A stretch of DNA of 9,682 nucleotides from NCBI GenBank assembly GCA_947629075.1, contig CANRCI010000051.1, forward strand, positions 1 through 9,682. The letters are read 5' to 3'. Position numbers and translations under genes: made by a program. Below, one piece after another: positions 1 to 6,187 of the stretch. Source of the stretch: an uncultured Bacilli bacterium (GTDB taxonomy: Bacteria; Bacillota_I; Bacilli_A; RF39; UBA660). The notes beneath the pieces were generated by a model. That model did no database searches. It saw only the letters and a program-made list of their open reading frames with translations, and had not been told where the DNA came from. Position 1 is the stretch's first letter; the number at the start of each line of letters is the position of its first letter.

Positions 1-217
1 CATAGTATCGATACCCTTCTTCACTAGGAACACGACCAGATGAGGTATGCGTTTTTTCCAAAAGGCCTAACTCTTCTAAAGTAGCCATTTCACTTCTTAT
101 TGTTGCACTAGAACAATTAAGACGATCACATATCAAATTTGAGCTTACCGGTTTGGCCAATTTGATATATTCTAAAACGATGATCTTTAGAATTTCGTTT
201 TGTCTATCAGTCAGCAT
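1..217 (-). CDS. hrcA: Heat-inducible transcription repressor HrcA, N-terminal part (cut by left window edge)
   Basis: HrcA represses class I heat-shock genes (hrcA-grpE-dnaK-dnaJ and groESL) by binding CIRCE operators, and needs GroEL to stay active. Only the first 72 codons lie in the window. They begin MLTDRQNEILK and cover the winged-helix DNA-binding domain, with the typical recognition region SSATIRSEMATLEELGLLEK (about residues 36-55) and the family signature SSGRVPSEEGYRYY at the edge. The ATG at 217 has a strong AGGAGGTG site at 222-229, five bases upstream. Two CIRCE-like elements and a consensus promoter lie directly upstream, so the gene is probably autoregulated and the first gene of a chaperone operon that continues to the left. 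Family assignment is very secure; the downstream operon content is inference. Confidence 0.96.
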   Translation of the reverse strand, partial: MLTDRQNEILKIIVLEYIKLAKPVSSNLICDRLNCSSATIRSEMATLEELGLLEKTHTSSGRVPSEEGYRYY

Positions 218-227
218 CGGACACCTC

Positions 228-254
228 CTAGCACTACTAATCTCAAAGTGCTAA
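228..254 (-). promoter_or_regulatory. CIRCE operator, promoter-proximal copy upstream of hrcA
   Basis: On the minus strand it reads TTAGCACTT-N9-TAGTGCTAG, against the consensus TTAGCACTC-N9-GAGTGCTAA (15 of 18 arm positions match). The spacer is exactly 9 bases. It lies just after the -10 box and covers the predicted transcription start, so bound HrcA should block initiation. Its downstream arm overlaps the hrcA ribosome binding site by two bases. As RNA it could form a 5' stem-loop that partly hides that site. Confidence 0.92.
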
Positions 255-258
255 TTTA

Positions 259-287
259 ATTATATGACCTTGATTAGCACTTGTCAA
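259..287 (-). promoter_or_regulatory. Perfect consensus sigma-A promoter of hrcA
   Basis: On the minus strand TTGACA (282-287) and TATAAT (259-264) are separated by exactly 17 bases, so both hexamers and the spacing match the housekeeping sigma-A consensus. The predicted start is about position 252, giving a leader of about 35 bases before the hrcA ATG. The -35 box lies inside the distal CIRCE-like element, and the start point lies inside the proximal one. This suits a strong promoter held down by repression. Confidence 0.93.
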
Positions 288-300
288 CCACTTTTGCTAA
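274..300 (-). promoter_or_regulatory. Second, degenerate CIRCE-like operator over the -35 box
   Basis: On the minus strand it reads TTAGCAAAA-N9-AAGTGCTAA, again with a 9-base spacer; 14 of 18 arm positions match the CIRCE consensus. One arm is nearly perfect and the other is degenerate in its inner three bases. It contains the -35 hexamer TTGACA. Its outer edge touches the U-tract of the preceding terminator. Binding by HrcA is inferred from the pattern. Confidence 0.75.
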
Positions 301-330
301 AAAATTAAAAAAGAAAGTTAATACTTTCTC
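299..330 (-). terminator. Rho-independent terminator after the transglutaminase-like gene
   Basis: On the minus strand a 7-bp stem, AGAAAGT pairing with ACTTTCT, has loop ATTA and is followed by TTTTTTAATTTTTT. The hairpin starts one base after the stop codon of the upstream gene. It separates the ylmH operon from the hrcA promoter, which begins only about 12 bases beyond the U-tract. Confidence 0.85.
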
Positions 331-857
331 TAAACTCCCAATTTATAAGGGATTAATTCACCATTTCTCACAAATGTATAATACTCTAAACAACCGATAT
401 GACTCTTAGGTTTACCATATTTAAAGACATATACTTTATCGTAATCGATATCTTTTATATTGATAACTTCAGGGAAATGTTTAAGGACATCACTAAGTAA
501 TAAATCAAAAGAAGAATACTCGTGAATACCACTATATTTACTCCAAGCATGTTCAAACCAATAGAATTTATCATTTAATTCAAAAGCTAAAAAGGTATGA
601 CATGGATACTTACGACCATCATCTAAAAAGACAAAATAACAATCGTTCTTAATTCCCGCTTCAGTAAACAATTCTCTTTCTAATTCACATTGTTCCCAAC
701 AAACTCCACACATACTCTTTTTAAGTTCTGAAGTATCCTGCAGCTGAAACTCATCAAAATAACTGTGATCTAATCGCTCATGCCTATCTCCATCTTTGTC
801 AAACCACCCATATTTTATCTGGCTTATATAATTATATATTTCATCAACTTTATCCAT
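330..857 (-). CDS. Transglutaminase-like (papain-fold) family protein
   Basis: This 175-residue soluble protein has no signal peptide or membrane segment. It carries a Cys-His-acid arrangement typical of transglutaminase-like proteins: CGVCWEQCELER (residues 50-61, C53 the likely nucleophile), HTFLAFE (H87) and YWFEHAW (E102 as the acidic residue), followed by GIHEY. Spacing and hydrophobic context fit the fold, but the substrate and whether it acts as a peptidase, amidase or cross-linker are unknown. Six cysteines in 175 residues are many for a small cytoplasmic protein. It is last in the ylmH operon; the upstream stop is two bases from its ATG (857), and its AGGAG site lies inside the preceding gene, so translation is probably coupled. 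Family assignment is moderately sure, function unknown. Confidence 0.72.
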   Translation of the reverse strand: MDKVDEIYNYISQIKYGWFDKDGDRHERLDHSYFDEFQLQDTSELKKSMCGVCWEQCELERELFTEAGIKNDCYFVFLDDGRKYPCHTFLAFELNDKFYWFEHAWSKYSGIHEYSSFDLLLSDVLKHFPEVINIKDIDYDKVYVFKYGKPKSHIGCLEYYTFVRNGELIPYKLGV

Positions 858-859
858 AA

Positions 860-1957
860 TTAATCACTCCTAACATAACTTTTAAATTTTGTTCTACTAA
901 CTCTTTCATAAAAAAATTCATGATATAAAAGATAGTCACCAAATATCTTAACAATTATTACACTAACACCTACAATTAAAGCGCAAATAATCGAAAAATC
1001 AATAATTAAATCATCTCCAAAATTAATCCAATTAATTAGTCTAACTAAATAATATGGTAAGGGTAAGAAAAATATTCCAAAAATTAATACCCTAATCATA
1101 TAGAGAATGTTACTTTTTTCCCCTTCTTTAGATACAATTTTTATCTTGACAATTCTCTCTCCTAAAGTAGAGCAATCTAAGACTAGACCTAAAAAAATAA
1201 AATAGAAGATAAAGACAAAGATAAAAGCAAACGAGTATGAACAAGAGGTAAAAATGACTAAGAATATCATCAATAATACAAATAAAATGCTATCTAAAAC
1301 GAAAGCGACTAACCTTCTAGGAGTAGATACTATCTCTCCTCTTTCAAAACTCATCTCATCGACCTTTTTACGCGATGGCAAAAAGCGTTCTACTAGCGGT
1401 GATACAAAATAACCAATGATACCACCTAAAGTATTTATCAATAAATCATCGACATCGAAGATGCGGTAACTTCGAGGATAGATAAAAAACAAACCTGTAA
1501 GTTGTGTTATCTCGAAGAACAATGACAATAAGAAAGTAAATATTACCACCTTTTTCAAATCACATTTATAGTAGTAACGTAAATAAATACCAAAAGGTAT
1601 AAGTAATAATAAGTTAAATAATACTTGATAGAAAACAGGACTGAAAATAGTCGGCAAATAAGTTGAAAAGTCATACCAGACAAAATGAGTATTATTGATA
1701 AAGTCACGAACGAATCTGAATAAAACTAACTGCATTCGTGGCGTCGTTAAATTTTTTACGTACTCCATACTAGGTAGTGGTAATATTACTAAAAAATAAC
1801 TGCACATTAGATAGAGAACAAATGAGTAAAAAATTAAACTTCTAATAAAAGGAAGAGATCCATACTTTCGATATTGATATATAAGATATGGAATAGCAAT
1901 TAGAAAAGCAATGAATGGAAATGTTAAAAAGGCTGTTACGATTGGTTTAATATACAT
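860..1957 (-). CDS. VanZ-RDD fusion integral membrane protein
   Basis: This 365-residue polytopic membrane protein fuses two known domains. The N-terminal part (about 1-195) is VanZ-like, with PFG (121-123) at the end of one membrane segment, FFEITQ (147-152) and FDVDDLLINTLGG (167-179), the conserved polar motifs of VanZ. The C-terminal part (about 210-350) is an RDD domain, with TPRRLVAFVLD (212-222) holding the Arg-Arg...Asp signature and TLGERIVKIKIV (264-275). VanZ was first linked to low-level teicoplanin resistance, but most chromosomal copies have no known substrate; RDD domains are proposed to be transport related. Its TAGGAGGAG ribosome binding site overlaps the ylmH stop codon, 10 bases before the ATG. 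Domain calls are secure; the biochemical role is not. Confidence 0.88.
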   Translation of the reverse strand: MYIKPIVTAFLTFPFIAFLIAIPYLIYQYRKYGSLPFIRSLIFYSFVLYLMCSYFLVILPLPSMEYVKNLTTPRMQLVLFRFVRDFINNTHFVWYDFSTYLPTIFSPVFYQVLFNLLLLIPFGIYLRYYYKCDLKKVVIFTFLLSLFFEITQLTGLFFIYPRSYRIFDVDDLLINTLGGIIGYFVSPLVERFLPSRKKVDEMSFERGEIVSTPRRLVAFVLDSILFVLLMIFLVIFTSCSYSFAFIFVFIFYFIFLGLVLDCSTLGERIVKIKIVSKEGEKSNILYMIRVLIFGIFFLPLPYYLVRLINWINFGDDLIIDFSIICALIVGVSVIIVKIFGDYLLYHEFFYERVSRTKFKSYVRSD

Positions 1958-1967
1958 ACTACTCCTC

Positions 1968-2657
1968 CTAATTATATTTATATATTTTTAAGATATAATT
2001 TCCTCTTTTGGTTTTAGCAACGATATTTCCTACTTTATATTTACCATATTTTCTAACGCTAAAGATATCATTTTCTCTTAATATTTTAGATGGTTTACTG
2101 ACGACTTCATAATTTAAAATTATTTCTTTATCGTGAATTTTATCTAAAACACTTCCTCTATTACTATTTATTATTTTAGAGACTATACTATCGATTCTCA
2201 AACTAGAAACGATCAATTCTTCTTCAGTAAAATCTATTTTATAATCACTTAAATAATCGACATCTATTTCTTTTATTTCGCAACTAGTATTACCAATCAT
2301 AATTAAATTACTCATTATATAGTTACATATGTTTTTAAGACAGTATAGAAAATATCTGCCATCTTTAATTACTATATCTCCAAAAGTACTAGAATCGATA
2401 TTTAGAGCAAATAGACTTCCCAATATATCTTGATGTCTAATCTCCTTCTTGGGTAATACTTCCAACAGACAAATATCAGGCTTTTTACCGCTATATAAGA
2501 TAACTTTACTACATTCATCAAATACTTCTAATACCTGGTAATCACTTTTTTTTAAAAACTTTTTAATATTTATCTCTTCACTACGATCTAAGAAATTGGT
2601 ATAACTTCCCCTTAGAACTTTTGATGCATTACTTTTTAAGAAGTATATATCGTTCAT
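1968..2657 (-). CDS. ylmH: YlmH-family S4-domain RNA-binding protein
   Basis: YlmH binds ribosomes and tRNA through an S4 domain. In Bacillus it takes part in ribosome-associated quality control, overlapping with RqcP, and was first noted beside cell-division genes. The middle part has the family signatures HQDILGSLFALNI (75-87) and FGDIVI (92-97). The C-terminal S4 domain (about 147-210) includes SSLRIDSIVSKI and ENDIFSVRKYGKYKVG, followed by a basic tail containing KTKRGNYILKI. At 229 residues it is somewhat shorter than the roughly 257-residue Bacillus protein, mostly at the N-terminus. The ATG at 2657 has an AGGTGG site at 2662-2667. It is the first gene of a three-gene operon, away from the division cluster where it usually sits. 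Loss of the RNA-binding role would be surprising, as the S4 core is intact. Confidence 0.9.
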   Translation of the reverse strand: MNDIYFLKSNASKVLRGSYTNFLDRSEEINIKKFLKKSDYQVLEVFDECSKVILYSGKKPDICLLEVLPKKEIRHQDILGSLFALNIDSSTFGDIVIKDGRYFLYCLKNICNYIMSNLIMIGNTSCEIKEIDVDYLSDYKIDFTEEELIVSSLRIDSIVSKIINSNRGSVLDKIHDKEIILNYEVVSKPSKILRENDIFSVRKYGKYKVGNIVAKTKRGNYILKIYKYN

Positions 2658-2672
2658 CTTACCACCTAGATA

Positions 2673-2681
2673 ATTATACCA
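2673..2681 (-). promoter_or_regulatory. Extended -10 promoter of the ylmH operon
   Basis: On the minus strand TGGTATAAT is a perfect extended -10 (TGn plus consensus TATAAT). No good -35 is visible; the right distance falls in the T-rich tail of the preceding terminator. The predicted start, about 2666, falls at the first bases of the AGGTGG ribosome binding site. The leader would be only about 10 bases. Confidence 0.75.
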
Positions 2682-2684
2682 CTT

Positions 2685-2710
2685 AAAAGAAAAAAAGAGA
2701 ATAACTCTCT
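2685..2710 (-). terminator. Rho-independent terminator of the SpoIVB-like gene
   Basis: On the minus strand AGAGA-GTTAT-TCTCT is followed by TTTTTTCTTTT. The stem is short (5 bp, 6 with a G-U pair) and lies over the stop codon of the protease gene, whose TAG forms the beginning of the 5' arm. The short stem makes it weaker than the other terminators here. Confidence 0.7.
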
Positions 2711-3698
2711 ATTTTTCACCCTCTTCTAGCATCGATATTATTCCAATTCCATAACCAAGTTTTTTATCATCACGGCTCACAACTGCATGAGTTACTGCTC
2801 CAATCAACTTATTATCCTGAACAATTGGACTTCCACTCATCCCGCGAATTACACCACCAGCACGATTGATAATTTCCTCATCAATAACTTCAAATAAGAT
2901 ATTTTTATTACTTCCATCACGATTAACTTCGATAATGTTGATATCAAATTTTTCTTTATTATTATCATCTAAAACGGTATAGATACTAGCTTTGCCCAGT
3001 TTAACTTCATCTAGTGATGCCACCTCTATTAAATTGTCATCACTAATCGTATCTTCATATGTACCATATATGCCTTTATCAGTATTTTTAGTTATATCAC
3101 CATATATTTCACTTCGATCTAAAGAAGCATTCTTTTCACCAGTATTTTCACCATTAGATTTAGTAATTCCTGTTATATCGGATTTAAATATTTTTCCATC
3201 CTTAACATCTACTCTAACACCAGTGGTACTCTCTAATACTTCATGACCTAATGCTCCATAAATTTTACTCTTGGGATCAATATAGGTAATGGTTCCAATT
3301 CCCGTTATCTTATCTTTGACGTATAATCCAGTTTTATATACATTATTTTTAGTTTTGATAAGGTTTAATGTAGTATTAATTTTTTTATTTTTTCTAATCA
3401 ATGTAAGTTTAATTTCGTCATTACTTACTTTTTTATTTATTTCGCTACTCAGTTCATCTATTGAATCAATTTTAGTATTGCCAACACTGTATATTACATC
3501 GCCTACTTCTAAACCAGCATCGAGTCCTAAATATCTATCATTTACTTTATAAAAACCAACAATTGTAACACCACTGTTTATCTCAATACCAACATTTTCT
3601 CCTCCTAGAACAACTTTTTTAGAGTATGCCAAAACATTAATTGGAATAATTAGTAATAGAAAAGCAAATACTATAAGTAGTCTATTTTTATTTTTCAT
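2709..3698 (-). CDS. spoIVB: SpoIVB-type PDZ serine peptidase (family S55)
   Basis: SpoIVB is secreted by the forespore and cleaves SpoIVFA, releasing SpoIVFB to process pro-sigma-K in the mother cell. The 329-residue product starts with a signal anchor (residues 6-24, ending VLA). A PDZ domain follows at about 44-112 (GLDAGLEVGDVIYSVG), then the S55 peptidase domain. The likely triad is H152 in YGALGHEV, D273 in FEVIDEE and S288 in GMSGSPIVQDN; D273 to S288 is 15 residues, as in the Bacillus enzyme (D363-S378). The conserved GAVTHAV lies at 300-306. It is about 100 residues shorter than the Bacillus protein. The ATG at 3698 has an AAGGAG site 8 bases upstream. No forespore sigma-factor promoter was recognised in the 48 bases after the upstream terminator; a GATAAT at 3737-3742 is the only -10-like box. 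Family assignment is secure; use in sporulation is inferred. Confidence 0.93.
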   Translation of the reverse strand: MKNKNRLLIVFAFLLLIIPINVLAYSKKVVLGGENVGIEINSGVTIVGFYKVNDRYLGLDAGLEVGDVIYSVGNTKIDSIDELSSEINKKVSNDEIKLTLIRKNKKINTTLNLIKTKNNVYKTGLYVKDKITGIGTITYIDPKSKIYGALGHEVLESTTGVRVDVKDGKIFKSDITGITKSNGENTGEKNASLDRSEIYGDITKNTDKGIYGTYEDTISDDNLIEVASLDEVKLGKASIYTVLDDNNKEKFDINIIEVNRDGSNKNILFEVIDEEIINRAGGVIRGMSGSPIVQDNKLIGAVTHAVVSRDDKKLGYGIGIISMLEEGEK

Positions 3699-3746
3699 AC
3701 ATCAACTCCTTTTAAAAAAAATTAAACTACATTAATATTATCATCA

Positions 3747-3774
3747 TAAAAAAAATTACCATAACTGGTAATTT
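3747..3774 (-). terminator. Rho-independent terminator of the Asn/Gly-rich repeat gene
   Basis: A perfect 9-bp stem, AAATTACCA pairing with TGGTAATTT, has a 4-base loop (GTTA) and runs into eight T residues on the minus strand. It lies 9 bases after the TGA stop of the 108-residue gene and separates it from the SpoIVB-like gene. It is one of the clearest terminators in the window. Confidence 0.92.
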
Positions 3775-3783
3775 ATTCTTAAC

Positions 3784-4110
3784 TCAATTATCAAAATTTT
3801 TAATGCCGCGCATATCGTTCTGAATGATGTTTTGTCCTTTAGAATTCATAACTCTTTTAGCGCCACCTTGTCCCGGATTAACATGTTTAAAAGGACTTTC
3901 ACGATGGAAATTAATGTTACTTACGCCAGCTACATCATGTGTTCTGTTTTCAACTCCAGCAATGTTTTTGGGCATATTATTGATTCCAGCAATTCCACCC
4001 ATCGGTCTTATGTTATTACCAGTTGGAATTGGTCTACTCAATTTATTATTAAAACCATTATTTGGTCTAAAACCATTGCTACCAAAAGTATTATTTCCAA
4101 AACCGTTCAT
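3784..4110 (-). CDS. Small Asn/Gly-rich protein with tandem 10-residue repeats, function unknown
   Basis: I do not recognise this 108-residue protein. The N-terminal third is low-complexity Asn/Gly/Phe-rich, with NGF occurring three times (2-4, 12-14, 18-20). The middle holds three contiguous 10-residue repeats (40-69) of the form [I/V]AG[I/V]xN followed by four variable residues. The tail is polar, rich in Gly, Asn, Lys and Gln. There is no cysteine, signal peptide or membrane segment. The gene is convincing: AGGAGG site at 4116-4121 five bases before the ATG, an extended -10 just upstream and a strong terminator downstream. Position next to a SpoIVB-like gene and composition would suit a spore-coat or surface-associated small protein, but this is only a guess. 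The product looks intrinsically disordered. Confidence 0.8.
   Translation of the reverse strand: MNGFGNNTFGSNGFRPNNGFNNKLSRPIPTGNNIRPMGGIAGINNMPKNIAGVENRTHDVAGVSNINFHRESPFKHVNPGQGGAKRVMNSKGQNIIQNDMRGIKNFDN
3904..3993 (-). repeat. Three in-frame 30-base repeats encoding 10-residue units
   Basis: Positions 3993-3964, 3963-3934 and 3933-3904 on the minus strand encode IAGINNMPKN, IAGVENRTHD and VAGVSNINFH. The period is exactly 10 residues with no gap. Positions 1-4 and 6 are conserved and the rest vary. Third-codon positions have diverged, so this is an old repeat kept at the protein level, not a recent DNA duplication. Confidence 0.8.
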
Positions 4111-4127
4111 AATAACCTCCTATTAAT

Positions 4128-4136
4128 AGTATAACA
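4128..4136 (-). promoter_or_regulatory. Extended -10 promoter of the Asn/Gly-rich repeat gene
   Basis: On the minus strand TGTTATACT is TGn followed by TATACT (5 of 6 matches to the consensus). No -35 at good spacing was found. The predicted start is at about 4121, the first base of the AGGAGG ribosome binding site, so the leader would be about 11 bases. No terminator was seen between xseB and this site, so read-through from the xseB operon is also possible. Confidence 0.65.
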
Positions 4137-4167
4137 CAGAAAAATTTAACAATACTCAATTTAAATA

Positions 4168-4401
4168 TTAATTATCTTCACTAGGTGAAAAATCTTCTAA
4201 AGAACCATTACTATTCAAAATCTTATTGACGTTTTCTTCAGCATTTTTTAAACGTTCTTCACAATCTTTAGCAATTTTCATCGCTTCAGTAAACTTATTT
4301 ATCGCATCATCTAAAGAAATTTCGCCACTTTCTAGTGCTTTAACTATAGTCTCTAAATTATTAAGATTTTCTTCAAATGTAACTTTATCGTTTTTAGCCA
4401 T
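4168..4401 (-). CDS. xseB: Exodeoxyribonuclease VII small subunit
   Basis: XseB binds in several copies to the C-terminal helices of XseA to form exonuclease VII, which degrades single-stranded DNA from both ends and helps in repair. The 77-residue product has the family pattern: FEENLNNLETIVKALESGEISLDDAI (about residues 9-34), then an amphipathic helix with EAMKIAKDCEERLKNAEENV. Length is typical (70-80). The ATG at 4401 is preceded by TAGGAGGAAATT, where the stop codon TAG of the membrane-protein gene is the start of the ribosome binding site, so the two are tightly linked. It is the last gene of the nusB operon, but is separated from its partner xseA by an unrelated membrane-protein gene. 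No clear terminator follows. Confidence 0.95.
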   Translation of the reverse strand: MAKNDKVTFEENLNNLETIVKALESGEISLDDAINKFTEAMKIAKDCEERLKNAEENVNKILNSNGSLEDFSPSEDN

Positions 4402-4410
4402 AATTTCCTC

Positions 4411-4935
4411 CTACATAATTTTAATATTAGTAATAAACATAAACAAGCTAACTATAAATGTAATAAATACACCTTGTAATAACATAATAAATATCGGTTG
4501 ATAAACTTCATCGTTCAAATTTAATTCTTTTTTATATTTGAACTTAATGTATAAGTAACGACCTAATGCAAAAAAGATCAATGTTCCTGGAATTAGGAAT
4601 TCAAATAAACCATAAATTTTTAAAAAGATATTTCTTGTCGTACTAATATATGGAGAACACATAGTATTGATGTAATCTTTACCACCAAAAGCAAAATCTT
4701 GAATACAATCGTTTACTTGAGAATGATATCTAATAAAGGTATAGATCAAAAATACAATTGTAATTGTCATAATCAAGCCAAATACTATGCGATAAACATT
4801 AGTAATTCTACTGCTACTTAATTGCTTATTAGTTTTAGTATTTTTACTTTTAAGATTAGTAACTTTTTTACTATTCTTAGATTTATTAGTTTTCTTTTTA
4901 GCTTTCTTTTTATTATCTTCAATATTATTTTTCAT
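4411..4935 (-). CDS. Lysine-rich three-helix membrane protein between xseA and xseB, function unknown
   Basis: I do not recognise this 174-residue protein. Residues 1-46 form a very basic, probably disordered cytoplasmic tail with 15 lysines in the first 37 residues and many Asn, Ser and Thr. Three hydrophobic segments follow at about 50-68, 107-128 and 148-169. The positive-inside rule puts the basic loop 126-136 in the cytoplasm and loop 69-105 outside. That outer loop holds the only two cysteines (C77, C93), which could form a disulfide. Its ATG (4935) touches the stop codon of xseA with no base between, with an AGGGTG site inside xseA, and its stop codon lies in the xseB ribosome binding site. 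It is therefore co-expressed with exonuclease VII. The basic tail could bind nucleic acid or phospholipid; that is speculation. Confidence 0.85.
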   Translation of the reverse strand: MKNNIEDNKKKAKKKTNKSKNSKKVTNLKSKNTKTNKQLSSSRITNVYRIVFGLIMTITIVFLIYTFIRYHSQVNDCIQDFAFGGKDYINTMCSPYISTTRNIFLKIYGLFEFLIPGTLIFFALGRYLYIKFKYKKELNLNDEVYQPIFIMLLQGVFITFIVSLFMFITNIKIM

Positions 4936-6186
4936 TTAACACACCCTAGCTTTAACCTTTCCATCTTTTAATTCAATTTCTAAATTATCATCTTTTTTAG
5001 TTTTTTTAGCACTCTCTAGAACCTTACCATTTATACGAACAATACCATAACCACGCTTAATTGTCGAAATGGGATTGAGCGTTTCTAGTTTTTCTAGCTC
5101 TAATGTAAATTTAGCCCGACTATTTTTTAAATTGTTATCGATTGCCAATAGTAAATGTTCTTCCAAACTACTTCGACGATCTTTATTCTTTTCAATGATC
5201 ACGTTGATATTACGAATTAATTGTTCAAATAAATTGTCAAATTTTTGTTCTTTTACTTCATAGATATTAAGTGGATTTTTAAGAACGTAACTATTTATCA
5301 AAGTTTTTAGTCGGTCATTTTTTTGAGAAATGGTATTATTTATACCTTTATTAATTCTTATATATATCTGATTCAAATAGTCGAAGAAATCCTGTTTATT
5401 CGGTACAACCATTTCTGCAGCTCCGGTCGGTGTCGGTGCTCTTAGATCAGCTACATAATCGCTTATCGTAAAGTCTATTTCGTGTCCTACGGCTGATACT
5501 ACAGGAGTATCTAAATCATATATGGCACGCGCAACTATCTCTTCGTTAAAACACCACATATCTTCGATTGAACCACCACCACGACCAATGATTAGAACAT
5601 CTAAATCGTAGCTTTTCGTCAATTCGATATTTCTAACAATGTCTTCAGCAGCTTCTGCTCCTTGCACTAAACTAGGAAAAAGAATCGTCTCAGCAATTGG
5701 CCATCTTCTTTTTATCGTCGACAAAATATCTCTAATCGCTGCTCCAGTCGGTGCTGTAATAATTCCTATCTTCTCCGGCATTTTAGGAATTGGCTTCTTG
5801 TGAGCAGGATCGAACAATCCCTCTTTAGCTAATTTCTTTTTAAGTTGTTCAAAAGCGATATATAAATTACCTACTCCATCTTCAGTCATCTCATCGACGT
5901 ATATTTGATAAGCTCCCGTTGCCTCATATACACTAACTCGTCCAGAAACTAATACTTTCATACCATCTTCCGGCATAAATTTAACTTTTGAGGCACTAGA
6001 TGCAAACATAATCGCATTTATTCTCGAGTTTTCATCTTTAATCGTAAAATAGAAGTGTCCTCTAGAATGAGCTTTAAAATTAGAAATTTCACCCTTTAAA
6101 TAAATGCGATTCAAATTGGGATCATTATCAATTTTATATTTAATATATCTAGTGAGTTGGGTAACAGTAATATAATTCTCTTCCAT
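4936..6186 (-). CDS. xseA: Exodeoxyribonuclease VII large subunit
   Basis: XseA is the catalytic subunit of exonuclease VII. The 416-residue product has an N-terminal OB-fold DNA-binding domain (about 1-105, with YLKGEISNFKAHSRGHFYFTI at 29-49). The catalytic domain (about 125-300) carries KIGIITAPTGAAIRDIL (139-155), GRGGGSIEDMW (201-211), GHEIDFTISDYVADLRAPTP (234-253) and GAAEM. A coiled-coil C-terminal region (about 270-370) is where XseB would bind, and the end has the usual GYGIVRINGKVL segment. It is slightly shorter than the Bacillus protein (about 450). The ATG at 6186 is one base from the nusB stop, with a GAGGA site inside nusB. All expected motifs are intact, so the enzyme is probably functional. 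Confidence 0.97.
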   Translation of the reverse strand: MEENYITVTQLTRYIKYKIDNDPNLNRIYLKGEISNFKAHSRGHFYFTIKDENSRINAIMFASSASKVKFMPEDGMKVLVSGRVSVYEATGAYQIYVDEMTEDGVGNLYIAFEQLKKKLAKEGLFDPAHKKPIPKMPEKIGIITAPTGAAIRDILSTIKRRWPIAETILFPSLVQGAEAAEDIVRNIELTKSYDLDVLIIGRGGGSIEDMWCFNEEIVARAIYDLDTPVVSAVGHEIDFTISDYVADLRAPTPTGAAEMVVPNKQDFFDYLNQIYIRINKGINNTISQKNDRLKTLINSYVLKNPLNIYEVKEQKFDNLFEQLIRNINVIIEKNKDRRSSLEEHLLLAIDNNLKNSRAKFTLELEKLETLNPISTIKRGYGIVRINGKVLESAKKTKKDDNLEIELKDGKVKARVC

Positions 6187-6187
6187 A

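Noticed and set aside
3699..3746. Forespore sigma-factor promoter for the SpoIVB-like gene
   Set aside because: No sequence resembling the sigma-F or sigma-G -35/-10 pair was found; only a lone GATAAT, too weak to call.
3904..3993. CRISPR-like or DNA-level tandem repeat
   Set aside because: The 30-base units are similar only at the protein level with diverged third positions, have no spacers, and lie within a coding frame.
4137..4167. Possible terminator after xseB
   Set aside because: Only a 5-bp all-AT pairing with a 10-base loop could be drawn, which is expected by chance in such AT-rich sequence.
2992..4501. Open plus-strand frames at 2992-3246, 3289-3552, 3824-4126, 3832-4134 and 4226-4501
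   Set aside because: They lie antisense to genes with clear family matches, or to the repeat gene with its own expression signals. They have low-complexity hydrophobic translations and no ribosome binding sites. They are shadows of the minus-strand genes.
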